Shown here piece by piece: positions 22,969 to 32,927 of a stretch of 64,000 nt of DNA. The position numbers were made by a program, and so were the translations under genes. How positions within the stretch are numbered: the stretch's first letter is position 1; each line of letters opens with the position of its first letter. Source of the DNA: Austwickia sp. (GTDB taxonomy: Bacteria > Actinomycetota > Actinomycetes > Actinomycetales > Dermatophilaceae); the NCBI GenBank assembly GCA_016711265.1, contig JADJTI010000001.1, forward strand, positions 310,001 through 374,000, read 5' to 3'. The notes beneath the pieces were generated by a model. The model did no database searches. It had not been told where the DNA came from and worked only from the letters and a program-made list of their open reading frames with translations.

Positions 22969-25080
22969 TCAGGCCTTCTTCATGAAGTCGGCGACCAGGC
23001 GCTGCGGCATCTGCTCGTACCCGATCATCGTGCGGGTGAAGGTGCCCGACCCGTGCGAGAGCGAGCGGAGGTCCACGGCGTACCGGGACAGCTCCAGTTG
23101 GGGGACCTCGGCGCGCACGATCGTCATGCCCTCGTGCGGCGCCGGTTCGCTGCCCTGGATCCGTCCACGACGACCCTGCACGTCGGTCATCACCGCGCCC
23201 ACGTAGTCGTCGTCCACGGTCACGGTCAACAAGTCGACCGGCTCCAAGAGGGTGGCCGCCCCGGCCTTCGCGGCGGCCTCCTTCATCGCCAACGAGCCGG
23301 CCATCTGGAACGCCGCGTCGGAGGAGTCGACCGAGTGGGCCTTCCCGTCGAAGAGCGTCACCTTCACGTCGACCATCGGGTACCCGGCGATGCAGCCCTT
23401 CTCCAGCTGCGCGCGGACGCCCTTCTCCACCGACGGGATGAACTGCCGCGGTACGGCGCCGCCGACCACCTTGTCGATGAACTCGAAACCGCCGCCGCGC
23501 TCGTTCGGTTCCACGGTGATGTCGCAGACGGCGTACTGGCCGTGCCCGCCGGACTGCTTGACGTGGCGGCCCTTGGCGCCGGAGGAGGCGATGAACGTCT
23601 CCCGCAACGCGATCCGTAGGTCCTCGACCTCGACGTTGACGTTGAGCTTCTCCTTCAGCCGGGCCATCACCAGATCGAGGTGGGTCTGGCCCATGGTCCA
23701 CAGCACCACCTGAGCGGTTTCGGCGTTGTGCTCCACCCGCAGCGCCGGGTCCCCGGCGGCGAGCCGCTGCAACGCGTTCGGCAGCTTGTCCTCATCGGCG
23801 CGGGTGGCTGCCTTGATCGCCGTCGGCAGGAGCGCCTCGGGCATGTTCCACGGCTCGATGACCAGCGGTTGTTCCTTGTCCGAAAGGGTGTCCGAGGTCT
23901 GGGCCGCCGGGAGCTTGGCGACCACGACCAGGTCGCCCGCGATCGCCGCGTCCTTGGGTCGCAGGGTCTCCCCGAGCGGGGACGACAACGGCCCGACCCG
24001 GACGTCCTCGTCGTGGTCGTGGTGGCCTTCCAGCTCCCGGCCCGCGAACTGCTCCAGGTGCCCCGACACGTGCACGGTCTGGTCCTGCTTGAGCGTCCCG
24101 CTGAACACCCTGACCAGGGCGACCGCGCCGACGTACGCATCCGAGGTGGTCTTGACCACCTCGGCCACCAGCGGACCCTCGGGGTCGGCCGAGATCTGCG
24201 GGCCGTCGCCACCCTGGATCGTGAACGTCCTGGGCAGCGGCCGGCGGGTGGGGGGCGGGAACGCCGCCTCGATGACGTGCAGCAGGACGTCCACCCCGGC
24301 GCCGGTGTCCACCGACAGCGGGATCACCGGGTGGAAGGAGGCGTTGGCCACGGCCGTCAGGAGCGCGGTCTCGATGACCTGGAAGCCCAGCTCCTCGCCC
24401 TCGAGGTACCGGTCGAGCAAGGTGTCGTCCTCGGCCTCCTGGATGACACCCTCGATCAGGGGACTCTGGTAGGTCTCGAAGAACTCGGCATGCTCGGGAC
24501 CGGTCGGGCGCACGCTGCGGTTGCCGTCGGCGTACTCGTGCACCTCGCCGATGATCAGGTCGACGATCCCCTCCAGCGCCCCACCTGCGCCCATCAGCGG
24601 GATACCCAACGGCATCACCCCGGCCCCGAAGGCGCTCTGGCAGTCCTCCAGCACGGCGGCGTAGTCCGCCCGGCCCGCGTCCAGCTTGGTGACCGCCACC
24701 GCACGCGGCATCCCGACCTGCGCGCACTCCTGCCAGAGCCGGCGGGTGGAAGCGTCCACCCCGTCGGCGGCCGACACCACGAAGACGGCGGCGTCCGCGG
24801 CCCGCAGGCCCGCGCGCAGCTCACCCACAAAGTCGGGGTAGCCGGGGGCGTCGATCAGGTTGACCACCACCTCGCCGCTGGCGACCGCCGCCACGGTGAG
24901 CTGCGTCGAACGCTCCTCCCCGCGCGCAGGGGCACGGTACCCAGGCGTGGTCGTCGCCAACAGGTGGTCGAACAACCGCGTCTTGCCCGAGCCACTGGGC
25001 CCGACGAGGACGACGTTGCGGAGCTCATCACTCTTGGTGACGGAGGGGGAGGAGGAGGTGGAAGATTGTCTGCCGCTCAT
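22969..25080 (-). CDS. fusA2: Elongation factor G-like protein EF-G2
   Basis: EF-G paralogue of the actinobacterial EF-G2 group, 703 residues. The G domain has G-P-S-G-S-G-K-T (27-34), D-A-P-G-Y-P-D-F and T-K-L-D in place of the usual N-K-x-D; domains II-V follow, including the R-E-T-F-I...H-V-K-Q-S-G-G-H-G-Q-Y region. The paralogues in mycobacteria do not replace EF-G and are thought to act in ribosome-associated stress or slow growth; that role is from family knowledge. ATG 25080 has GAAGGTAAGG upstream. It interrupts the HIT-pgsA synteny seen in mycobacteria, on the opposite strand. Confidence 0.9.
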   Translation of the reverse strand: MSGRQSSTSSSPSVTKSDELRNVVLVGPSGSGKTRLFDHLLATTTPGYRAPARGEERSTQLTVAAVASGEVVVNLIDAPGYPDFVGELRAGLRAADAAVFVVSAADGVDASTRRLWQECAQVGMPRAVAVTKLDAGRADYAAVLEDCQSAFGAGVMPLGIPLMGAGGALEGIVDLIIGEVHEYADGNRSVRPTGPEHAEFFETYQSPLIEGVIQEAEDDTLLDRYLEGEELGFQVIETALLTAVANASFHPVIPLSVDTGAGVDVLLHVIEAAFPPPTRRPLPRTFTIQGGDGPQISADPEGPLVAEVVKTTSDAYVGAVALVRVFSGTLKQDQTVHVSGHLEQFAGRELEGHHDHDEDVRVGPLSSPLGETLRPKDAAIAGDLVVVAKLPAAQTSDTLSDKEQPLVIEPWNMPEALLPTAIKAATRADEDKLPNALQRLAAGDPALRVEHNAETAQVVLWTMGQTHLDLVMARLKEKLNVNVEVEDLRIALRETFIASSGAKGRHVKQSGGHGQYAVCDITVEPNERGGGFEFIDKVVGGAVPRQFIPSVEKGVRAQLEKGCIAGYPMVDVKVTLFDGKAHSVDSSDAAFQMAGSLAMKEAAAKAGAATLLEPVDLLTVTVDDDYVGAVMTDVQGRRGRIQGSEPAPHEGMTIVRAEVPQLELSRYAVDLRSLSHGSGTFTRTMIGYEQMPQRLVADFMKKA

Positions 25081-25242
25081 TGCCTTACCTTCATCCTCTC
25101 GACGGGTTGTAGACAAGTCATGCGTGTGAGCAATCTGCCACAGCTGCGCGGCCGCCGAGGCATGTTCCCCCGGCCTCGCCCGAGTTCACGCGGCTCGCCG
25201 AGCGTCGGCGCCGACGTGAGCGGGCCCCGCGCCGGGGTTCAG

Positions 25243-25248
25243 TAGGGT
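25243..25248 (+). promoter_or_regulatory. -10 box (TAGGGT) of the PIM operon
   Basis: The box ends 9 nt before ATG 25258, so the leader would be only about 2-3 nt. It probably drives the pis-patA-pimA-LemA run. Confidence 0.45.
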
Positions 25249-25257
25249 AGGGACACC

Positions 25258-25875
25258 ATGTTGAACCGTTTCGCCCGGGCCTTCATCACCCGGCTCCTGA
25301 CTCCGGTCGCCCGGGCGCTGTTGTCGATGGGCCTGAGCCCCGACGTGGTCACGTTCATCGGGACGATCGGGGTGTGTGTCGGGGCGCTGGTCTTCTTCCC
25401 CCGGCACGAGTTCTTGTGGGGCACGCTCTTCATCACGGTCTTCGTGTTCTCCGACACCCTGGACGGCACGATGGCCCGTCTGTCCGGGCGCACCAGCGAC
25501 TGGGGAGCCTTCCTGGACTCGACGCTGGACCGGTTCGGGGATGCCGCGGTCTTCGGTGGCCTGCTGCTGTACTTCGCGCAGTCCCCCCATGGCGGCCTGG
25601 GGACCTGGTTCGCCCTGGCCTGCCTGTCGTTCGCCTTCGTCACCAGCTACGCCCGCGCCCGCGCCGAGGGCCTGGGGGTGACCGAGGCCAACGTGGGCGT
25701 CGCCGAACGGGCCGACCGGCTGCTCCTGACCCTGGCCGCGACCGGCCTGACCGGGCTCTTCGGCTGGCCGGACACGGTGCTGGTCGGCGTGCTTGGGGTC
25801 TTGGCGGTGCTGTCCGGGGTTACCGTCGCCCAGCGGATGGTCGCGGTACGACGCGCGCTCGCACCCGGGTCCTGA
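25258..25875 (+). CDS. Phosphatidylinositol phosphate synthase (CDP-alcohol phosphatidyltransferase)
   Basis: Integral membrane enzyme joining CDP-diacylglycerol and inositol phosphate, first step of phosphatidylinositol synthesis. It has 205 residues and about six TM helices. The CDP-alcohol phosphotransferase motif is complete: D-T-L-D-G-T-M-A-R, then G-A-F-L-D-S-T-L-D. Assignment to inositol phosphate rather than glycerol phosphate rests on the following patA-like and pimA genes, the same order as mycobacterial Rv2612c-Rv2611c-Rv2610c (where Rv2612c is annotated pgsA1). The next start is 5 nt after the stop, so these genes form one operon. Confidence 0.92.
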   Translation: MLNRFARAFITRLLTPVARALLSMGLSPDVVTFIGTIGVCVGALVFFPRHEFLWGTLFITVFVFSDTLDGTMARLSGRTSDWGAFLDSTLDRFGDAAVFGGLLLYFAQSPHGGLGTWFALACLSFAFVTSYARARAEGLGVTEANVGVAERADRLLLTLAATGLTGLFGWPDTVLVGVLGVLAVLSGVTVAQRMVAVRRALAPGS

Positions 25876-25880
25876 CGCCG

Positions 25881-26840
25881 GTGGCCCGCACCTCCCGGGA
25901 ATCTCGTCTTCCGGCACGCCCCGCACTGCCGCCCGCGGTGGCCGTGGCCGCCTACCGCTGGGGCTGGTCGGGGGTGCGCAGGATGCCGGAGCGGGCGGCG
26001 TACACCGCTTTCGAGGCGCTCGCGGACGCGAACTACCGACGCAACGGCAAGGGGGTCCGCCGGATGCGCGCCAACTATGCGCTGGTGCGGCCCGAGTTGT
26101 CGGCCGACGCGCTGGATGCGCTGGTCCGGGACGGTCAGCGCAGCTACTTCCGGTACTGGTGCGAAGCGTTCCGGCTGCCCGACTTCAGCGCCGACCAGAT
26201 CCGGGCGATGGTGGACGTCGAGGGCGACGCGCCCGTGCGGGCCGAACTGGCCGCCGGGCGTGGCGTGGTCTGTTTTCTCGGGCACCTGGGCAACTGGGAT
26301 CTGGCCGGTGCCTGGTCGACGACAAACCTCTCGCCGGTCACCACGGTCGCCGAGCGCCTCGAACCCGAGCAGGTGTACGCCGCCTTCCTCGCCTTCCGCG
26401 AACGCCTGGGCATGACCATCCTCCCGCTGACCGGCGACGGGCCGGTGTTCGAACGCCTGGAGGCCGCGCTGCGCGCCGGGGCGTTGGTGCCGCTGCTGGC
26501 CGATCGGGATCTGACCAGCACGGGGTTGGAGGTGACCCTGGCCGGTCACCGGGCGCGGGTGGCAGCTGGACCGGCGGCCCTGGCGGTGGCCACCGGCTGC
26601 GCGCTGTACCCGGTGTCCACCCGCTATGCCGCGGACCCCGCGAGCCCCCGGGGACAACGCTTGGTGGTGACCTTTCACGACCGGGTGCCGGATGCCGGTG
26701 GTCCGTCGCGGGCCGAGCGGACGGCGGCGATGACGCAACGCTGCATGGACGCCCTGGGCGCCGTCATCGTGGAACACACCGCGCAGTGGCACATGATGCA
26801 GCGGGTCTTCGTGCGCGACCTCACCCCGGGGCGGGGGTGA
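25881..26840 (+). CDS. Phosphatidylinositol mannoside acyltransferase (PatA-like)
   Basis: 319-residue LpxL/HtrB-type acyltransferase that acylates the mannose of phosphatidylinositol mannoside on the cytoplasmic face of the membrane. The H-x4-D motif is present in C-F-L-G-H-L-G-N-W-D-L-A-G; other blocks are A-G-A-L-V-P-L-L-A-D-R-D and a late H-T-A-Q-W-H-M-M-Q. GTG 25881, 5 nt after the upstream stop, gives the length of mycobacterial PatA (~316). The frame is open far upstream, but that part overlaps the pis gene and reads as a shadow. It is followed 6 nt later by pimA. Confidence 0.9.
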   Translation: MARTSRESRLPARPALPPAVAVAAYRWGWSGVRRMPERAAYTAFEALADANYRRNGKGVRRMRANYALVRPELSADALDALVRDGQRSYFRYWCEAFRLPDFSADQIRAMVDVEGDAPVRAELAAGRGVVCFLGHLGNWDLAGAWSTTNLSPVTTVAERLEPEQVYAAFLAFRERLGMTILPLTGDGPVFERLEAALRAGALVPLLADRDLTSTGLEVTLAGHRARVAAGPAALAVATGCALYPVSTRYAADPASPRGQRLVVTFHDRVPDAGGPSRAERTAAMTQRCMDALGAVIVEHTAQWHMMQRVFVRDLTPGRG

Positions 26841-26846
26841 GCCGCC

Positions 26847-28130
26847 ATGCGGATCGGGATCGTCTGTCCGTACTCCTTCGACGTCCCCGGCGGGGTCCAG
26901 TTTCACGTCCGTGACCTGGCCGAACACCTCATCGCGGCCGGGCACGAGATCAGCGTGATGGCCCCCGCCGACGAGGGCGCCCTGGTGCCGGAGTACCTGG
27001 TGTCCTCCGGCAAGGCGATGCCCGTGCGGTACAACGGGTCGGTCGCACGGCTGACCTTCGGGCCGCGTACCGCCGGCCGGGTCAGCCGGTGGCTCGAAAC
27101 CGGCCGGTTCGATGTGATCCACATCCACGAGCCGATCGCGCCCAGCGTGTCGATCCTGGCCCTGATGGCCGCCCAGGGGCCGATCACCGCCACCTTCCAC
27201 ACCAGTTTCGTGCGCTCGCGAGCCATGCAGGCGGCGTACCCGCTGGTGCGCACCTCGCTGGAGAAGATCCACGGACGGATCGCGGTCTCGGAGGCGGCCC
27301 GCCAGACACTGATCACCCACGTCGGCGGGGACGCCGTGGTGATCCCCAACGGCGTGTACGTGGACCGCTTCGCCACCGCCGCGCCGGAGCCTGCCTGGCA
27401 GGGGCGCCCCGGCGCACCCTCGGTGGCCTTCCTCGGCCGGATCGACGAGCCGCGCAAAGGGTTGCCGGTGCTGCTGGCCGCCTTGCCCGGGGTGCTGGCG
27501 AGGATCCCCGGTCTGCGGGTCTACGTCGCCGGCTATGGCGATGTCGACGCGGCCATCGAACGCACCGACCCCGGCCTGCGTCAGGCGGTCAGCTATCTCG
27601 GGTCGGTCAGCGACGACGCGAAGGCCAGGCTGCTGGCCTCGGTCGACGCCTACGTGGCGCCACACACCGGGGGGGAGAGCTTCGGCATCGTGCTCGTCGA
27701 GGCGATGAGTGCCGGTACGGCGGTGCTCGCCAGCGATCTGGCCGCGTTCATGCGGGTCCTGGATGACGGCCGGGCGGGTGCCACCTTCCGCAACGAAGAC
27801 CCCGCCGACCTGAGTCGGCAGCTCACCGCACTGCTGACGGACGACCCACGGCGACGCCAGGTGGCTCGAGCCGGTCAGGTGGCCGCGCGCCGCTACGACT
27901 GGTCCACGGTGGCCGAGGCCATTCTCACCGTGTACGAAACCGTGGTGGAGGCTGAGGCGGCGGGCCAGGCGTACGCCCTCCAGGGTTCCGGCGGTTGGGC
28001 CGCTCCGGGTTCCCGACCGCTCACCCGGTTGCTGCGCCGCCGGGACCGCGACCCCGCCACTGACGGCGACCCGGCTGCGTACCACCCGCGCCGGGTGGGA
28101 CCCCAGCCGACCGTCTACCTGGAGGACTAA
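26847..28130 (+). CDS. pimA: GDP-mannose:phosphatidylinositol alpha-mannosyltransferase
   Basis: GT4 (GT-B fold) enzyme adding the first mannose to phosphatidylinositol, the committed step of PIM and lipomannan synthesis at the inner membrane face. It has 427 residues; the N-terminus has F-D-V-P-G-G-V-Q-F-H, the donor site has G-R-I-D-E-P-R-K-G and H-T-G-G-E-S-F-G-I-V-L-V-E-A-M. The C-terminal ~50 residues are a basic, Pro-rich tail beyond the usual enzyme. The gene order pis-patA-pimA supports the name. A LemA-like gene starts 5 nt after its stop. Confidence 0.94.
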   Translation: MRIGIVCPYSFDVPGGVQFHVRDLAEHLIAAGHEISVMAPADEGALVPEYLVSSGKAMPVRYNGSVARLTFGPRTAGRVSRWLETGRFDVIHIHEPIAPSVSILALMAAQGPITATFHTSFVRSRAMQAAYPLVRTSLEKIHGRIAVSEAARQTLITHVGGDAVVIPNGVYVDRFATAAPEPAWQGRPGAPSVAFLGRIDEPRKGLPVLLAALPGVLARIPGLRVYVAGYGDVDAAIERTDPGLRQAVSYLGSVSDDAKARLLASVDAYVAPHTGGESFGIVLVEAMSAGTAVLASDLAAFMRVLDDGRAGATFRNEDPADLSRQLTALLTDDPRRRQVARAGQVAARRYDWSTVAEAILTVYETVVEAEAAGQAYALQGSGGWAAPGSRPLTRLLRRRDRDPATDGDPAAYHPRRVGPQPTVYLED

Positions 28131-28135
28131 GACGC

Positions 28136-28795
<660 letters not shown>

Positions 28796-28969
28796 CTGCG
28801 CCCGTCCCCGCTGCAAGGCCGGGCACGGGCAGGACAGCGGCGATGGGCTGAGCAGTAGACTGCAGGACCGGAAGGGGCCGCCGTCCCCGCAGGCACCACG
28901 CCACGCGCCGGCCCGGCCGAACCGAGGTGGCACCCACCCCGGGTTCGGCGCAGGAAGACACCGAAAGGC

Positions 28970-29908
<939 letters not shown>

Positions 29909-29955
29909 GCCAGGCTCGTCCCCGCTGACCCCTGTCGGGCTCGGCGACCCGGGAG

Positions 29956-29961
29956 TAGCCT
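29956..29961 (+). promoter_or_regulatory. Leaderless -10 box (TAGCCT) for the MBL gene
   Basis: The box ends 7 nt before ATG 29969 with no ribosome site between, so a leaderless transcript is predicted, independent of pdxS. Confidence 0.5.
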
Positions 29962-29968
29962 GCGCGCC

Positions 29969-31030
29969 ATGTGCACTCCCGACGATGCTGGCAACAGCGC
30001 AGCCGCCATGCCTCGGCATGCCGTGGGCGAGGCGGTCGATCCGATCACCCTGACCGGGGTCGACGAGGTGCGGATCACGACCTTGGTTGACAACGGGTAC
30101 GACGGCCTGCTCACCGATCAGCTCCTGCCGTGGGGGCAGGTACGTCGGGGGGCGCTGTCCGCGGGGGCGGTGGCCGCTGGTCAGTTCGAGGGCGGCTCGA
30201 CGGTGTCGGGGTTGCGGGCCGAGCACGGCTTCGCGGCCCTGGTGACGGTACGGCGCGGGGACCGCGAATCGGTGCTGCTGTTCGATACCGGGCTGACTCC
30301 CGACGGCATGCTCGTGAACGCCGACCGCCTGGGTGTGGACCTGCGGCAGGTGCGCGCCGTGGTCATGTCCCATGGCCACTTCGACCATGCGGGCGGGCTG
30401 TTTGGGATGGCCGCACGTCGCGGGGCGTCGGCGTTGCCGCTGGTCATCCATCCACACGCGTGGACGCGGCGGCGCCTGGAGCTACCCGGAGCCGACTTCG
30501 TCCTGCCGACCCTGAGCCGGTCCGCGCTGGCCGCCGAGGGGTTTGAGCTGATCGAACGCCGAGTGCCCTCCCTGTTGTTGGAGGACCAGGTGCTGATCAC
30601 CGGTGAGGTGGACCGCACCACCGACTTCGAGCGCGGCATGCCGCCGGCTCATCAGGCATGGCAGGACGGGACCTGGCAGCACGACCCGCTGGTCATCGAC
30701 GACCAGGCCCTGGTGGTGCACGTGCGGGGACGCGGGCTGGTGGTGCTCACGGGGTGCGGCCACGCCGGAGTGGTGAACATCGTCCGGCACGCGATGCGGC
30801 TGACGGGTGTCCAGCAGCTGGCGGGCGTGATCGGTGGGTTCCATCTCGGGGGGCCGGCGTTCGAGCCGATCATCGGGCCGACGTTGACGGCGCTGGAGGC
30901 ATGGGAGCCCGAGCTCGTGGTCGCCGGCCATTGCACCGGATGGAAGGCACAACATCACCTGGGCGCCCGGCTGCCGTCGGCATTCGTGCCGGGAGCCAGC
31001 GGGTCGACGTACCAGGTGGCGGCCGCCTGA
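29969..31030 (+). CDS. Metallo-beta-lactamase fold hydrolase
   Basis: 353-residue metal-dependent hydrolase. The metal motif S-H-G-H-F-D-H is at 134-140, L-T-G-C-G-H-A-G-V-V-N is near 260, and A-G-H-C-T-G-W is near the end. The G-C-G-H-A-G block and length place it near the COG1237 group (annotated as dihydropteridine-aminobenzene phosphate synthase-like, usually of unknown function). It is inserted between pdxS and pdxT on the same strand and has its own promoter, so a PLP role is possible but not shown. Confidence 0.85.
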   Translation: MCTPDDAGNSAAAMPRHAVGEAVDPITLTGVDEVRITTLVDNGYDGLLTDQLLPWGQVRRGALSAGAVAAGQFEGGSTVSGLRAEHGFAALVTVRRGDRESVLLFDTGLTPDGMLVNADRLGVDLRQVRAVVMSHGHFDHAGGLFGMAARRGASALPLVIHPHAWTRRRLELPGADFVLPTLSRSALAAEGFELIERRVPSLLLEDQVLITGEVDRTTDFERGMPPAHQAWQDGTWQHDPLVIDDQALVVHVRGRGLVVLTGCGHAGVVNIVRHAMRLTGVQQLAGVIGGFHLGGPAFEPIIGPTLTALEAWEPELVVAGHCTGWKAQHHLGARLPSAFVPGASGSTYQVAAA

Positions 31031-31134
31031 CCGCCGGATCGACACTCGCCGGACGCCGTACGCGGTCATCGTTGGGGGATCCGCGCCGGGAGGCCGACGC
31101 TAATCCCCCGATGATCACCCGGTGAGGCTCCACC

Positions 31135-31140
31135 TAGACT
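31135..31140 (+). promoter_or_regulatory. Leaderless -10 box (TAGACT) for pdxT
   Basis: The box ends 6 nt before ATG 31147; no ribosome site, so a leaderless mRNA is predicted. Confidence 0.55.
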
Positions 31141-31146
31141 GGCGGG

Positions 31147-31833
31147 ATGCACTCGGGTGCCAGGCCACGGATCGGCGTCCTCGCCGTGCAGGGCGATATC
31201 CGGGAGCACCTGGCGGCGTTGCGGGCCAGCGGCGCCGACCCGGTGAGCGTGCGGCGTCCGCACGAGCTGGTCGGGGTTGCGGGGGTGGTCCTGCCCGGGG
31301 GGGAGTCGACCACGATCGACAAGCTGATGCGGGCGTTCGGGCTGTTCGACCCGTTGCGGGCGGCGATCGCGGCGGGGTTGCCGGCGTACGGGTCGTGTGC
31401 CGGGATGATCCTGCTGGCGCGCGAGGTCGTGGACGGTACGGCGGATCAGCAGAGCCTGGGTGGGCTGGACATCACGGTTCGGCGCAACGCGTTCGGGCGT
31501 CAGGTGGACAGTTTCGAGGCCGACCTGGCGATGCCCGTGCTGGTGGACCCGGAGCGGCCGGTTCGTGCGGTGTTCATCCGGGCGCCGTGGGTGGAGGAGG
31601 TGGGGCCGGCGGTGCAGGTGCTGGCAAGGGCGCCGGGCGCTTCGGGTGTTCCGGGTCCGGTGGTGGCGGTTCGCCAGGGCGCGGTGTTGGCGACCTCCTT
31701 CCATCCGGAGGTGACCGGCGATGAGCGGGTGCACCGGTATTTCGTGGACCTGGTGCGGGGCGAGGCGGGTGCCGTGGATGGCGAGTCCGGCGAACGAGTC
31801 GGTACGGCGGCGGCGGATGGGCGCGGTCAGTAA
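31147..31833 (+). CDS. pdxT: Pyridoxal 5'-phosphate synthase glutaminase, PdxT subunit
   Basis: Class I glutaminase subunit supplying ammonia to PdxS. It has 228 residues: G-V-L-A-V-Q-G-D (10-17), P-G-G-E-S-T-T, nucleophile Cys in Y-G-S-C-A-G-M-I, and the His-Glu pair in S-F-H-P-E. The C-terminal ~30 residues are an extra Gly/Ala-rich tail. It has its own leaderless promoter, so it may be expressed apart from pdxS. yebC follows, as in mycobacteria. Confidence 0.96.
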   Translation: MHSGARPRIGVLAVQGDIREHLAALRASGADPVSVRRPHELVGVAGVVLPGGESTTIDKLMRAFGLFDPLRAAIAAGLPAYGSCAGMILLAREVVDGTADQQSLGGLDITVRRNAFGRQVDSFEADLAMPVLVDPERPVRAVFIRAPWVEEVGPAVQVLARAPGASGVPGPVVAVRQGAVLATSFHPEVTGDERVHRYFVDLVRGEAGAVDGESGERVGTAAADGRGQ

Positions 31834-31890
31834 GATCGCTGCGGAACGTGCTCGGGGATCGGCCCCGACGGATGAGGAAGAAAGCTGGGC

Positions 31891-32658
31891 ATGAGCGGAC
31901 ACTCCAAGTGGGCGACGACCAAGCACAAGAAGGCTGCGATCGACGCCAAGCGGGGCAAGCTCTTCGCCAAGCTGATCAAGAACATCGAGGTCGCGGCGCG
32001 CACGGGAGGCGGGGATCCGACGGGTAACCCGACGCTGTACGACGCGATTCAGAAGGCGAAGAAGTCGTCGGTGCCCAACGACAACATCGACCGCGCGGTC
32101 AAACGTGGGTCGGGTGCGGAGGCCGGCGGCGCGGACTGGCAGAACATCACGTATGAGGGGTACGCCCCCGGTGGCGTGGCGGTGCTGATCGAGTGCTTGA
32201 CGGATAACCGGAACCGCGCGGCCGCCGAGGTGCGTACGGCGTTGACCCGCAACGGCGGCAACCTGGCGGACCCGGGGTCGGTGGCGTATGTCTTCGACCG
32301 CAAGGGGGTGGTGATCGTGCCGAAGGCGGGCATGACCGATCCTTCCGAGGACGCCCTCCTGGAGGTCGTGCTGGATGCCGGCGCCGAGGAGGTCAACGAT
32401 CTGGGCGATTCGTTCGAGGTGATCAGCGAGGCGTCGGACTTCGTGGCGATTCGTCAGGCGGTGCAGCAGGCGGGCTTGGATTACGAGTCGGCCGAGGCTC
32501 AGTTCGTACCGAATCTGCAGGTGGAGCTTGATGCTGAGGGCGCCCGAAAGATGATGCGGGTGGTGGATGCGCTGGAGGACAGCGATGACGTCCAGAACGT
32601 GTATGTGAATGGGGATGTGTCGGACGAGGTTCTCGCGGAGTTGGATTCGGAGGACTGA
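31891..32658 (+). CDS. YebC/PmpR family regulatory/translation protein
   Basis: 255-residue protein of the YebC/TACO1 family; family members bind DNA or help ribosomes through proline-rich stretches. Hallmarks are M-S-G-H-S-K-W-A-T-T-K-H-K-K-A at the start, R-T-G-G-G-D-P-T-G-N-P, and Y-E-G-Y-A-P-G-G-V-A. GAGGAAG precedes the ATG. Its last two sense codons and stop are inside the first unit of a 57-bp tandem repeat. The next gene is ruvC, the usual order. Confidence 0.95.
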   Translation: MSGHSKWATTKHKKAAIDAKRGKLFAKLIKNIEVAARTGGGDPTGNPTLYDAIQKAKKSSVPNDNIDRAVKRGSGAEAGGADWQNITYEGYAPGGVAVLIECLTDNRNRAAAEVRTALTRNGGNLADPGSVAYVFDRKGVVIVPKAGMTDPSEDALLEVVLDAGAEEVNDLGDSFEVISEASDFVAIRQAVQQAGLDYESAEAQFVPNLQVELDAEGARKMMRVVDALEDSDDVQNVYVNGDVSDEVLAELDSED

Positions 32659-32806
32659 CGAACAGCGCAGCGCAGCGGAGCTGGAGGAGGTCCGACCAGA
32701 TGGTGCGAGGACTGACGAACAGCGCAGCGCAGCGGAGCTGGAGGAGGTCCGACCAGATGGTGGGAGGACTGACGAACAGCGCAGCGCAGCGGAGCTCGAG
32801 GAAGGC
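32651..32806. repeat. 57-bp tandem repeat over the yebC stop codon, ~2.7 copies
   Basis: Units begin at 32651, 32708 and 32765; the first two differ by 1 base and the third diverges after about 42 nt. The first holds the Glu-Asp-stop end of yebC, and 57 nt is 19 codons, so each later copy repeats Glu-Asp-stop in the yebC frame. Each full unit also has GGAGGAGG nine nt before an ATG, opening a 68-codon reading frame (32700-32906) in another frame. I do not call that frame a gene. Confidence 0.95.
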
Positions 32807-32860
32807 TGTTCGACGCGCCGCGGGAGCGCGGAGGTCCCGCAGGCCCGCGGGCTGTCGGGT

Positions 32861-32866
32861 TAGGCT
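32861..32866 (+). promoter_or_regulatory. -10 box (TAGGCT) of the ruvCAB operon
   Basis: Predicted start near 32873, leader ~55 nt, with GAGGAG before the ruvC GTG. Confidence 0.45.
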
Positions 32867-32927
32867 CAGCCCGGAGTCGAACATGTGTGCGGCTCAGCGC
32901 GAGTAGTCCGACGCGAGGAGTTGAGCG

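Noticed and set aside
25374..25880. Long N-terminal extension of the PatA-like acyltransferase
   Set aside because: The frame is open but overlaps the whole pis gene; the GTG after the pis stop gives the normal family length.
32651..32806. CRISPR array
   Set aside because: The units are directly adjacent with no unique spacers, only 2.7 copies, and no cas genes are present.
32700..32906. 68-codon frame within the 57-bp repeats
   Set aside because: It has ribosome-site-like sequence and ATG in each unit, but the product is low-complexity and Arg-rich and arises from the repeat; not called as a gene, kept as a finding.
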